Below are positions 8,256 to 17,400 of a DNA stretch of 64,000 nt, piece after piece. Made by a program: the position numbers and the translations under genes. Position 1 is the stretch's first letter, and the number at the start of each line of letters is the position of its first letter. The DNA is taken from the NCBI GenBank assembly GCA_049347715.1, contig CP186339.1:1612001-1676000 (forward strand), written 5' to 3'. Below the pieces are notes generated by a model that made no database searches, was not told where the DNA came from, and saw only the letters and a program-made list of their open reading frames with translations. This DNA comes from Thalassotalea_B piscium_A (GTDB lineage: Bacteria; Pseudomonadota; Gammaproteobacteria; Enterobacterales; Alteromonadaceae).

Positions 8256-9320
8256 ATGGATTTAACATATAACGTATTAGCGTTACAAGTAACTTGTCGG
8301 TCAGTAAATAATTTAGATGTATCAACCTCTAGACAGAATATTCTTAATAATATTGCTCATGTTGCTAAGCAAATAAAATCGAGTTTAAGTTTTATCAAAA
8401 CATACTCGGGTGATGCAGTGCGTCTAGTTGTCTTACCTGAATACTTTTTAACGGGTTTTCCGATGGGTGAATCAATACCTGAATGGAAAGCAAAAGCCGT
8501 ACTTGAAATTGATGGTGAAGAATACAATCGGCTAGCGAAAATTGCGCAAGATAATAATATTTACTTATCGGGTAATGCCTATGAAGCCGATCCTCATTTC
8601 CCTGACCTCTATTTCCAAACCTGTTTTATAATCTCGCCTGCAGGCAATGTGGTGTTACGCTATCGCCGACTTATTTCAATGTTTGCCCCTACACCGCATG
8701 ATGTATGGCAACCATATTTAGATATATATGGTTATGAAGGTGTTTTTCCTGTTGCTAAAACAGAACTCGGTAATTTAGCCGCTATCGCCTCAGAAGAAAT
8801 TTTATACCCAGAGATTGCTCGATGTCTTGCTATGCAGGGCGCTGAAGTTTTTTTACATAATACTTCAGAAATTGCTTCACCTAATTTAACGCCAAAAGAT
8901 ATAGCTAAAAGAGCTAGGGCAATTGAAAACATGGCGTATGTGGTTTCTGCTAACTCAGCAGGTGTTGCGAATATTAATTTACCGAGTAGTTCTTCTGACG
9001 GTATGTCTAAAATTGTTGATTATAAAGGCCGAGTAATCACGGAAGCGGCGATTGGTGAATCGATGGCCACATTTGCAGATCTAAATATTTCAAGTTTGAG
9101 AGCTTTGCGTTTAAAACCTGGGATGACCAACCTATTATCACGTCAACGTAATGAGCTTTTTGCGCCAACCTATCAAAAAGTCGTTTATCCGGCAAATAAT
9201 ATGCTGGAACAAGTAAAAGCTAATCAACCGATAAATCGCCAACATTTTATTGATACACAGCTAAACGTGATTAATGAGTTAATTGACCAAGACATTTTTC
9301 AACAAGATATTAGGAAATAG
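8256..9320 (+). CDS. Nitrilase-superfamily protein with altered catalytic triad
   Basis: A carbon-nitrogen hydrolase fold protein of 354 residues starting at ATG 8256, chosen because AGGAG (8243-8247) lies 8 nt upstream; an in-frame GTG-type start at 8232 lacks this. No signal peptide is seen, so it is probably cytoplasmic. Glu62 (LPEYFLTGF) is conserved. The usual Tyr-Arg-Lys reads YRR, placing Arg138 at the catalytic Lys position. The nucleophile motif AAIASEEILYPE has Ser179 where Cys is expected. The remaining fold landmarks (LAMQGAEVFLHNTSE, RARAIENMAYVVSANSAG) are intact, arguing against decay. Its stop is 2 nt before the aldehyde dehydrogenase start, so the two are co-transcribed. Activity and substrate are unknown. 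Confidence 0.75.
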   Translation: MDLTYNVLALQVTCRSVNNLDVSTSRQNILNNIAHVAKQIKSSLSFIKTYSGDAVRLVVLPEYFLTGFPMGESIPEWKAKAVLEIDGEEYNRLAKIAQDNNIYLSGNAYEADPHFPDLYFQTCFIISPAGNVVLRYRRLISMFAPTPHDVWQPYLDIYGYEGVFPVAKTELGNLAAIASEEILYPEIARCLAMQGAEVFLHNTSEIASPNLTPKDIAKRARAIENMAYVVSANSAGVANINLPSSSSDGMSKIVDYKGRVITEAAIGESMATFADLNISSLRALRLKPGMTNLLSRQRNELFAPTYQKVVYPANNMLEQVKANQPINRQHFIDTQLNVINELIDQDIFQQDIRK

Positions 9321-9322
9321 AG

Positions 9323-10723
9323 ATGCAAATCAGAAATCCGAGAACTGGCGAATATGATTATGAGATTGTCGAAGCTTCTGTTAATCAAGTAGGCATTGTT
9401 GCTGATAATTTAAGAAAGCATCAGGCTTGTTGGTGGGAATCAGGTATTGAATATCGTATTGAGCAATTACAGTTGTTTTCCGCTGAAATTATTAAAGTTA
9501 GAGCTGAATTAATTAACGTTATTGCACAAGACACTGGACGCTTATCTGAGTCTGAAATAGAAGTTGATACACTCGTTCAAACGATAGCACGTTGGTGTAA
9601 TGATGCGCCTAAGCTATTAGATGTAGTGCCTGCTAGACCAGCGAGCGTTCATTTTCTAGAGATTCAGCAACAGTACTATCCTTTTGAAGTGGTTGGCGTG
9701 ATTAGTCCTTGGAATTTCCCTTTACTGTTATCTTTTGTTGATGCGATTCCCGCTTTATTAGCGGGTTGTTCTGTATTAATAAAACCGAGTGAAATTACTT
9801 CTCGTTTTGTCGGAATAATCGAGGATATTCTTGCCAAGGTACCTAAACTGAAAAATATCCTCGCGCTGGTTACCGGTGGTGGAGAAACGGGGCAAGCTGT
9901 CATTAATAATGTAGACACATTATGCTTTACCGGTAGTGTCGCTACAGGTCGCAGAGTAGGCGAAGCCTGCGCCAAACTATTTATACCTGCATTTTTAGAG
10001 TTAGGTGGTAAAGATGCAGCGATTGTCTGTGCGGATGCAGATTTAGATATTGCTAGCAGTGCTATTTGTTGGGGAAGTATGGTTAATGCAGGTCAGTCTT
10101 GTATGAGCATAGAAAAAGTGTATGTTGATCGTTCCGTAGCCAATGAATTTAAAGAAAGATTAGTCAAAAAGGTAAGCCAATTACGCCATAACTACCCATC
10201 TATTAATATTGGTGAAATAGGGCCTGTTATATCGGATAAACAAGTATTGGTCATCCAAGAACAATTTCAGGATGCCAAAGATAAAGGTGCTCGCTTCTTG
10301 TGCGGTGGTGCTGTTATTAATCTCGGGGGGGGATCATACTGCCAACCTAGTGTAATAGATAACACGACCCATAATATGTTAATAGTAACAGAGGAAACTT
10401 TTGCTCCTGTGCTAGTTCTTGAAGAATTTTCAACAGAGCAGGAGGTTATTAAATTAGCAAATGCTTCACAATATGGCCTTTCCAGTGCTGTATTTTCTAA
10501 AGATATAGAAAAAGCACATGATATAGCCAGAAAGTTAATTGTTGGTGGTATAAGTATTAATGATGCAGCTTTAACCGGTTTTGTTCACGAAGCCGAAAAG
10601 CAGTCTTTTGGCTTATCTGGACTTGGTGGTTCTAGAATGGGGGCCGAATCTATACGTCGTTTTATAAGGAAAAAAGCGATATTAACAAATACCGGTGTGA
10701 GATCGCCTTGGTGGTTTGAATAA
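9323..10723 (+). CDS. Aldehyde dehydrogenase family protein
   Basis: This 466-residue protein has the NAD(P)-dependent aldehyde dehydrogenase fold. ISPWNFPLLL holds the active-site Asn131, LIKPSE the cofactor-binding region, and FTGSVATGR the Gly-rich turn. LELGGKD carries the general base Glu226, GQSC the nucleophile Cys260, and EETFAPVLVL the C-terminal cofactor contact. All key residues are present, so it should be active, oxidising an aldehyde to an acid. It starts 2 nt after the nitrilase homologue and is the last gene of the cluster. Together with the upstream flavin oxidase it suggests alcohol-to-acid conversion of an unidentified substrate. Confidence 0.92.
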   Translation: MQIRNPRTGEYDYEIVEASVNQVGIVADNLRKHQACWWESGIEYRIEQLQLFSAEIIKVRAELINVIAQDTGRLSESEIEVDTLVQTIARWCNDAPKLLDVVPARPASVHFLEIQQQYYPFEVVGVISPWNFPLLLSFVDAIPALLAGCSVLIKPSEITSRFVGIIEDILAKVPKLKNILALVTGGGETGQAVINNVDTLCFTGSVATGRRVGEACAKLFIPAFLELGGKDAAIVCADADLDIASSAICWGSMVNAGQSCMSIEKVYVDRSVANEFKERLVKKVSQLRHNYPSINIGEIGPVISDKQVLVIQEQFQDAKDKGARFLCGGAVINLGGGSYCQPSVIDNTTHNMLIVTEETFAPVLVLEEFSTEQEVIKLANASQYGLSSAVFSKDIEKAHDIARKLIVGGISINDAALTGFVHEAEKQSFGLSGLGGSRMGAESIRRFIRKKAILTNTGVRSPWWFE

Positions 10724-11008
10724 TTTAAGCTAATTAAAAGTGCAGTATTCATTAGAAAACTTACTACCACTGCATAATACATGGCATTAACCATTATAGC
10801 TCACGAGAAGCGTTACATTATGTAAAACTGCCGGTTCTATACCCTATTAACAAAGGGGATTGTTAACTTATCTAACTTATCTAACTTATCTAACTTATCT
10901 AACTTATCTAACTTAGTTGATTAAAAGTTATCAAGTCAGCCCTAATCTAAATTTTGGACACAACTAACCGGCTCTATTCAGAAAAAGCGCGATCACAGAA
11001 AAATTGAT
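10724..11008. other. Intergenic gap at the right end of the catabolic island
   Basis: No gene is seen between the aldehyde dehydrogenase and the tRNA-derived repeats. A minus-strand open frame at 10585-10794 overlaps the aldehyde dehydrogenase gene and has no protein features. The gap holds a short 9-bp tandem repeat (10864-10915). No obvious terminator follows the aldehyde dehydrogenase. Confidence 0.55.
10864..10915. repeat. 9-bp tandem repeat (TAACTTATC)n
   Basis: Five perfect consecutive copies of TAACTTATC followed by a partial sixth copy. The unit is not a multiple of any visible coding frame and lies between the aldehyde dehydrogenase and the tRNA-derived array. Such tracts vary in copy number by slippage; no function is apparent. 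Confidence 0.9.
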
Positions 11009-11455
11009 AGAGTAGAAGGTGCTTTAGTCTTGTGTTTATAGTGATAATTTTAGATGGTGGACGATACTGGGTTTGAACTGTTGACTTGGCGCGGTTGGTA
11101 AAGAGTAGAAGGTGCTTTAGTCTTGTGTTTATAAGGATAATTTTAAATGCTGGACGATACTGGGCTTGAACTGTTGACTTGGCGCGGGTGGTAAAGAGTA
11201 GAAGGTGTTTTGACTTAGTATTTATTTATTTATTATTTTTCTAGGAATAATTTTATATGGTGGACGATACTGGGTTTGAACTGCTGACTTGGCGCGGGTG
11301 GTAAAGAGTAGAAGGTGCTTTGACTTAGTATTTATTTGTTATTTTTCTAGGGATAATTTTAGATGGTGGACGATACTGGGCTTGAACTGTTGATTTGGCG
11401 CGGGTGGTAAAGAGTAGAAGGTGTTTTAGTCTTGTGTTTATAAGGATAATTTTAG
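11009..11455 (-). repeat. Tandem array of tRNA-Val 3'-end-derived repeats
   Basis: Four full units begin at 11054, 11147, 11257 and 11363 (93, 110, 106 and 93 bp), preceded by a truncated unit at 11009-11053. In tRNA orientation each ends with about 24 nt equal or nearly equal to the 3' end of the adjacent tRNA-Val genes: T-loop part, acceptor 3' strand and CCA. The rest of each unit (CACCTTCTACTCTTTACC, then CGCGCC) is shared between units and is not tRNA. Two variants of the spacer half occur: 93-bp units with CACAAGACTAAA and 106-110-bp units with AATACTAAGTCAAA. The array starts 1 bp after the last tRNA-Val and would be transcribed with it. Confidence 0.9.
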
Positions 11456-11456
11456 A

Positions 11457-11532
11457 TGGTGGACGATACTGGGCTTGAACCAGTGACCCCCGCCTTGTAA
11501 GGGCGGTGCTCTCCCAACTGAGCTAATCGTCC
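11457..11532 (-). tRNA. tRNA-Val (TAC), copy 3 of the transcript
   Basis: This 76-nt tRNA has a 7-bp acceptor stem (GGACGAT/ATCGTCC), D-arm GCTC/GAGC, anticodon stem CCGCC/GGCGG with loop CTTACAA (anticodon TAC, valine), and T-arm ACTGG/CCAGT. The discriminator base is A and CCA is encoded. It is identical in sequence to the two upstream copies. It is the promoter-distal gene of a three-tRNA transcript and abuts the tandem 3'-end repeats. Confidence 0.96.
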
Positions 11533-11561
11533 ATTTAGATAATATCTAGATGGTAAATGAT

Positions 11562-11637
11562 TGGTGGACGATACTGGGCTTGAACCAGTGACCCCCGCCT
11601 TGTAAGGGCGGTGCTCTCCCAACTGAGCTAATCGTCC
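11562..11637 (-). tRNA. tRNA-Val (TAC), copy 2
   Basis: Identical to its neighbours: 76 nt with anticodon TAC in the loop CTTACAA and encoded CCA. It is separated from copy 3 by a 29-bp spacer and from copy 1 by 72 bp. Confidence 0.96.
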
Positions 11638-11709
11638 AATCATTTTACACGAGACGGTTCATTTAATAATGTCTACCTACACTTATATTAATTTTACAAT
11701 TAACAGAAG

Positions 11710-11785
11710 TGGTGGACGATACTGGGCTTGAACCAGTGACCCCCGCCTTGTAAGGGCGGTGCTCTCCCAACTGAGCTAATCGTCC
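11710..11785 (-). tRNA. tRNA-Val (TAC), copy 1 (promoter-proximal)
   Basis: Same 76-nt sequence with anticodon TAC and encoded CCA. It lies about 16 bp downstream of a consensus sigma-70 -10 element and is the first gene of the tRNA-Val transcript. Confidence 0.96.
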
Positions 11786-11801
11786 GTCTCTGTGCTGGCG
11801 T

Positions 11802-11829
11802 ATTATAGGGAGATCGTTAAAGCTGTCAA
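11802..11829 (-). promoter_or_regulatory. Sigma-70 promoter of the tRNA-Val operon
   Basis: On the minus strand TTGACA (11829-11824) and TATAAT (11807-11802) are both perfect consensus hexamers with a 16-bp spacer, ending 16 bp before the first tRNA-Val. This is the arrangement expected for a strong stable-RNA promoter. The rest of the gap to gltX (11830-12040) holds no recognisable gene. Confidence 0.9.
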
Positions 11830-12040
11830 CAAAAAGAATGGCTTTTTTCATGTTTTTTATCTGAATTGTGTTTAACTGCTTTAAATTTCAACATCCTGTT
11901 TGTTTTGTAATCTTTTTTATTATTAATTAATACAAAGGATGTATTCAATTCGATTGCCTGATAAAATAACGCGCAATTTTTCCCCTTATTATTCGATCTG
12001 TTTATCATTTACAGATTGTCCTTTTTATTGTGAGAGTTAT

Positions 12041-13453
12041 ATGAGTTTGACAACACGATTTGCGCCAAGTCCAACGGGTTATTTACATGTAGGTGGTGCG
12101 CGTACCGCACTTTATAGTTGGTTATATGCTAAGAAAAACAAAGGTGAATTCATTTTAAGAATTGAAGACACTGATTTAGAACGTTCAACTCAAGCATCTG
12201 TTGACGCTATCATGGATGGTATGAACTGGTTAAATCTTGATTGGACACAAGGCCCATTTTTTCAAACTAAACGTTTTGATCGCTATAAAGAAGTTATTGC
12301 TCAATTACTTGAATCAGGTAATGCTTATCGTTGTTATAGTACAGCGGAAGAAGTTGAAGCTATGCGTGAAGAAGCACGAGCTAAGGGCGAAAAAGAGAAA
12401 TATAACGGCTTATGGCGTGACCGTACAGACTATCCCGATGATAAACCTTTTGTGATCCGCTTTAAAAACCCACTTGAGGGTGATGTTGTTATCAACGACA
12501 TGGTTAAAGGTGATATCACTATATCAAACCAAGAGCTTGATGATTTAATCATTGCACGCTCTGATGGTTCTCCTACCTATAATTTAACTGTAGTGGTTGA
12601 TGATTGGGATATGGGGGTTACACATGTTGTTCGTGGTGATGATCATGTCAACAATACACCGCGTCAAATCAATATATTAAAAGCATTAGGGGCGCCATTA
12701 CCTCAATATGCACATATTCCTATGATCTTAGGTGATGACGGTAAACGTTTATCTAAACGTCATGGTGCTGTTGGTGTAATGCAATACCGTGATGACGGTT
12801 ATTTACCTGAAGCGCTTTTAAACTATTTAGTACGCTTAGGTTGGTCACACGGCGACCAAGAAATTTTTTCTCGTGAAGAAATGATTGAGTTATTTGAATT
12901 AACTGATTGTAACCGTGCTCCTTCAGCATTTAATACCGAAAAATTAATTTGGGTTAATCAGCATTATATGAAAACCTTAGCACCGAGTTATGTTGCTGAG
13001 CACCTTGCATGGCATATGGCTGACCAAGGTATTAATACTGAAAATGGTCCATCTCTTGAAGATATTGTTAAAGTTCAAGCTGATCGCGTTAAAACATTAA
13101 AAGAAATGGCTCAAATTTCAAGATACTTCTTTGAAGACTTTAATGAATTCGATGCTAACGCGTTGAAGAAACATTTACGTCCAGTAGCTCAACAACCACT
13201 TGAATTAGTGAAGACTAAACTTGCTGATTTAGCACAATGGGAAGCTGAAGCTATTCATGCTGCTATTAACGATGCAGCAGAAGAGTTAGAGGTTGGTATG
13301 GGAAAAGTAGGAATGCCACTTCGTGTCGCAGCTACAGGGGCTGGTAATTCACCATCACTTGATATAACGCTAGCACTTTTACCAAAAGAGAAAGTATTAG
13401 CCCGTATCGACTTAGCACTTGCTGCTATCGCTGAGCGTATAGCAAATAGCTAG
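12041..13453 (+). CDS. gltX: Glutamate--tRNA ligase
   Basis: Class I aminoacyl-tRNA synthetase of 470 residues that charges tRNA-Glu in the cytoplasm. The start was set at ATG 12041 because MSLTTRFAPSPTGYLHVGG is the canonical GltX N-terminus carrying the HIGH-like motif (LHVGG); the frame continues upstream but without homology. The KMSKS-like loop is KRLSKRHG, and GDDHVNNTPRQ and the C-terminal anticodon-binding domain are present. A hairpin terminator follows at 13474. The gene is divergent from the tRNA-Val operon. Length and all motifs are normal. Confidence 0.97.
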   Translation: MSLTTRFAPSPTGYLHVGGARTALYSWLYAKKNKGEFILRIEDTDLERSTQASVDAIMDGMNWLNLDWTQGPFFQTKRFDRYKEVIAQLLESGNAYRCYSTAEEVEAMREEARAKGEKEKYNGLWRDRTDYPDDKPFVIRFKNPLEGDVVINDMVKGDITISNQELDDLIIARSDGSPTYNLTVVVDDWDMGVTHVVRGDDHVNNTPRQINILKALGAPLPQYAHIPMILGDDGKRLSKRHGAVGVMQYRDDGYLPEALLNYLVRLGWSHGDQEIFSREEMIELFELTDCNRAPSAFNTEKLIWVNQHYMKTLAPSYVAEHLAWHMADQGINTENGPSLEDIVKVQADRVKTLKEMAQISRYFFEDFNEFDANALKKHLRPVAQQPLELVKTKLADLAQWEAEAIHAAINDAAEELEVGMGKVGMPLRVAATGAGNSPSLDITLALLPKEKVLARIDLALAAIAERIANS

Positions 13454-13473
13454 TTACTGTCTATCTAAATAAT

Positions 13474-13498
13474 AAAGGAGCCGTTAGGCTCCTTTTTT
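13474..13498. terminator. Intrinsic terminator between gltX and cysZ
   Basis: AAAGGAGCC and GGCTCCTTT form a 9-bp stem with loop GTTA, followed by further T residues. It lies between convergent gltX and cysZ; the A-run on the other side lets it serve both genes. Confidence 0.92.
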
Positions 13499-13521
13499 GT
13501 ATCTTTTTTTTATGTGGTCAA

Positions 13522-14247
13522 TTAACGAAATTTGCTACGGTAATGATCAACCCATAGAGCAGTAGCTCCACATATTGCAACGGGCATTACAATTAAGTTA
13601 ACAATAGGAAGCATAGAAAAAACAGCTGTTGTTATACCAAAGCTATAGCTTAAGCCTTTACGTTCTTGTAATTCTTGTCTCATCACATCAAAATTAATTT
13701 TATGATTATCAAAAGGGTAATCTTTATATTGTATTGCCATCATCCATGCTAAGAATAAAAACCATAAAATTTGACCTATCACAGGTAAAATCCAATAAAG
13801 TAAAAAGAAGCCAATTGCTCTTGGTAAATAATAGCGGAACTTACACCATTCTCGGCTTAAGGTTCTTGGAATATCTTTTATGATCTCAGTAGCATTACCT
13901 GATGGAGGTTCTTCGTTAGTGAGTAAGGCTTCCATTTTTTCTGATAATAAGCCGTTAAACGGTGCTGCTAGCCAGTTGGTTACCGAACTAAAGATAAATG
14001 AAAACATGACTAAAATAAAAAGCACGGCAACGGGCCAAATAATAGCATTTAACCAAGATAACCAATCAGGTAACCAAGCTTCAATAGCTGTCATATAGGT
14101 TTGTAACTGAAGAAATAAATAATAAAAAGCAACGGAAAATAATATTAAGTTAATAAGTAAAGGGATAAAAACATATCGTCGGATCCCTTTCATCCTGATT
14201 AACTCAAAGCCTTTGATAAAATATCCAGCACCACTATTTGCAAGCAT
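13522..14247 (-). CDS. cysZ: Sulfate transporter CysZ
   Basis: A 241-residue inner membrane protein with the CysZ (EI24 family) signature. It opens with YFIKGFELIRMKGIRRYVFIPLLINL, shortened here to the landmark GIRRYVFIPLLIN, and has several long hydrophobic segments plus a conserved loop NWLAAPFNGLLSEKMEALL. CysZ imports sulfate for cysteine synthesis in other gammaproteobacteria. The gene is divergent from smc, as in many relatives where the cysZ/zipA/ligA block is conserved. Length is near the E. coli value of 253. No cysK follows. Confidence 0.93.
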   Translation of the reverse strand: MLANSGAGYFIKGFELIRMKGIRRYVFIPLLINLILFSVAFYYLFLQLQTYMTAIEAWLPDWLSWLNAIIWPVAVLFILVMFSFIFSSVTNWLAAPFNGLLSEKMEALLTNEEPPSGNATEIIKDIPRTLSREWCKFRYYLPRAIGFFLLYWILPVIGQILWFLFLAWMMAIQYKDYPFDNHKINFDVMRQELQERKGLSYSFGITTAVFSMLPIVNLIVMPVAICGATALWVDHYRSKFR

Positions 14248-14411
14248 TGTTTGTTGTTTCTCCTGAAGTTTAACTGATAGGTTAGTAAGCTATAGTATAA
14301 AACATTGTAACTCATTGAACAGTGTCTAGTTGTTACAAAGTCATACAAATTCTGCTAGAGTGAACTTTCTTAAACCATTAATCATATACAGCACGAGAGT
14401 TATCCCATTTT

Positions 14412-17400
14412 ATGCGCCTAAAGCATATTAAATTAGCGGGTTTTAAATCATTTGTAGATCAAACCAAAGTATCGTTTGAGCATGATATGACTGCTATCGT
14501 TGGCCCTAATGGTTGCGGAAAATCAAATATTATTGATGCAGTACGTTGGGTGCTGGGTGAAAGCTCGGCGAAAAACCTGCGTGGTGATGCCATGACTGAT
14601 GTTATCTTTAATGGTGCTAATTCAAGAAAAGCCATAGGACAAGCAAGTGTAGAACTTGTATTTGACAACAAATCAGGACGATTGCAAGGAAGTATGGCTG
14701 ATCGTAATGAAGTGTCAATTCGTCGTGTTGTTAATCGTGATAGTCAAAACACCTATTATTTAAATGGTAGTAAATGTCGTCGTAGAGATATAACTGATAT
14801 TTTTTTAGGGACAGGACTCGGCCCTAGAAGTTACGCTATTATTGAACAAGGCACTATTTCTCGATTAATTGAATCAAAACCTCAAGAACTGAGGATTTTT
14901 ATTGAAGAAGCCGCGGGTATTTCAAAATACAAAGAACGCCGCCGTGATACTGAAAACCGTATTCGACATACACGTGAAAATTTAGAGCGATTAACTGATA
15001 TTCGTTTTGAATTAGGTCAACAAATTGAACATTTACATCAACAAGCTGAAGCTGCCACGCGATTTAAAACCTTAAAAACACAAGAGCGGAAATATAAAGC
15101 AGAATTAGCATATTTGAAATGGCATAAATTTAATCAACAAAGCCAAGAAATACAAAGTAAATACCAAAAGGTCGCAGAGCAGATTGATCAGCATGAACTT
15201 AAACAGAAAGATCAAAGCTTTGGATTTGTTGCCACGAAACAAAAATTAAAGTCAGCGAATGAAGCGTTACAAAACCAACAACAACAAAAATTACAATTAG
15301 CTCAAAAAATCGCAGCTGCAGAACAACGTATTAAACATTTTCAACAACAACAACAAAAAATAAAAACAGATCAAGCTCACAGTCAGCAACAGTTAAGCAA
15401 TGCACAAGAGGCATTAGTTGAAGCGCAAAAGAATCTAGCGCAATATCGAGAACAACTGAATATCTTCCAACCTAAGCATCAAGTGGTTATAGAACAAATT
15501 AAAGACAAACAGCAAGCACTGGAAGAAAAAAGTGCAGAGCAACAACAAGTTCAAACTGCTTGGCAATTGTTATTGCGAGAGCAACAAGCTAATAACCAAC
15601 AACAACTTGCCGATAATAAAAAATTACAGCAGCATGAATCTCGAATCGATTATTTACAGGAACAACTAGCCGCTTCCAATGAACGTTTAACTCAAGTAAA
15701 ACAACAAGTCGCCTTAGTAGCAGAGGAAGATATTGTTGATTTATCCTTAGAACAGGAACATGAGCAGCTGTTAATTGCCCAAATGGAACAGCAAAAACAG
15801 ACAGTAAGCGTGCTTGAACAAGAAATGCATCACACTAGCATTGAACATGCGCAACGACAGACAGCTATTGATACTCTTAGTCAGCATATCAATGAACTGG
15901 AGGCACAGTTAAGTCAAAAGCAGCAATGGCAAGAAACGCAACAAACATGGTTACACGAACAAAACCAAGACATACAAGGATTGGCTGAATGTATTAGCGT
16001 TGATAAAGGCTGGGAAAATGCTGTTGAAATGGTATTAGGGGAAGCGATAAAAGCGAATGTACTCACCCAAAGCGCAGCTACATGGCCAACGACAAACTCC
16101 CCGAGTATTGTTCGTTTAGTTAAACCTTCATTATCTGCAATTAAAGCTGATAATGTGATGACCTTAGCAGATAAAGTAAGCTGTGATTTGGAAGCAAGCA
16201 ATACCTTTGACTCTTTGTTAATGTCATTATTGAGTCATGTTGTTATTGCTACCGATAGTGAAGATGCACAGAAAGTATTACCAGGCTTGTTGCCTCATCA
16301 AAGCGTAATTTGTGCTGATGGACTGTGGTTAGGACATCATTTTTTCTATAAAGGCTCTCTTGATTCTGAGTATGGTTTTTTGCAACAGCAAGATAAACTA
16401 CATCAGCTAAAAGAAGAATTATCGCAACATCAATGCGCTATTGAACAAATATTGGTTAAGCAGCAACAACAAAAAGATGAGCTTACACAAACTACAATCA
16501 CTAATGCGCAGAATGAACAGCAACTGCAAACGTTTCAAAAAAACCTTGCTAATAAACGTCAACAACAAGCTTTAGTTCAGCAAAAACAGCAACAATTAGC
16601 ACAACAAGCGCTTGAATTGACTCAAGCGATAGATACATTGAATCTTCAAATTAAAGATGAGCAAGCGCTATTAGCTGAATTTAAACAAACGTTAATCAAG
16701 CAAGTTAATAATGACCAAGTCGAGGATAACCACAATCGCGTATCTAATAATGATGATCTGGTACTTGAAGCTCAAAATAAGAAGCTACAAACTCAAGTAA
16801 GGCAATTACAGCAGCTTATCGACTCGTTACATCAAGAAAAACATGCACTGGAGCTTTCTTTAGAACAAAGCAAACAACAGTATCAATTTGGTCAGAAAAA
16901 TGTCGAACGTTATCATGAAGCCATTGCCCAATTGACTGAACAACAACAAATTAACCACCAGTTGCTTGAAGAAAATACGGCTCCATTTATTGAAGATGAA
17001 CATCAATTACAACTCTGGCTAGCTCAACTTGTTACTATTGAAGAAAAGATAACGCATTTGCATCAGCAGCAGTTAGAAATTGAACAAGCTCTCGAACAAC
17101 ATGAGCAAAAACAGCAACAAGCCATACAACATATAGAAACGTTGAAATCAGAACTTAGTCAATTACATTTAGATCATGAAAGTGCTCGATTAAAAGCTGA
17201 AAATGCACGAGATCAAATAGTTGAAATGGGACAAAATTTTGAAGATGTGAAGGAAAATATTCCTCAAAATGCAAAAGAAAGCCAATGGCAAGCACAGCTA
17301 ATTCGCTTAGGAAAAGATATTGGCCAACTCGGACCGATTAATTTAGCAGCAATTGATGAATATAATACGCAATTAACACGTAAAAATTACCTTGATCAGC

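Noticed and set aside
10585..10794. 69-codon minus-strand frame
   Set aside because: Overlaps the aldehyde dehydrogenase 3' end and lacks its own start signals.
10960..11008. Possible insertion sequence end (TTTTGGACACAAC) before the repeat array
   Set aside because: No matching inverted partner or transposase fragment nearby.
11009..11455. CRISPR array
   Set aside because: Units of 93-110 bp are repeated over nearly their whole length with tRNA-derived ends; there are no unique spacers and no cas genes.
11452..11851. Two minus-strand frames with repeated RLAQLGEHRPYKAGVTGSS peptide
   Set aside because: These are translations of the identical tRNA-Val genes, not proteins.
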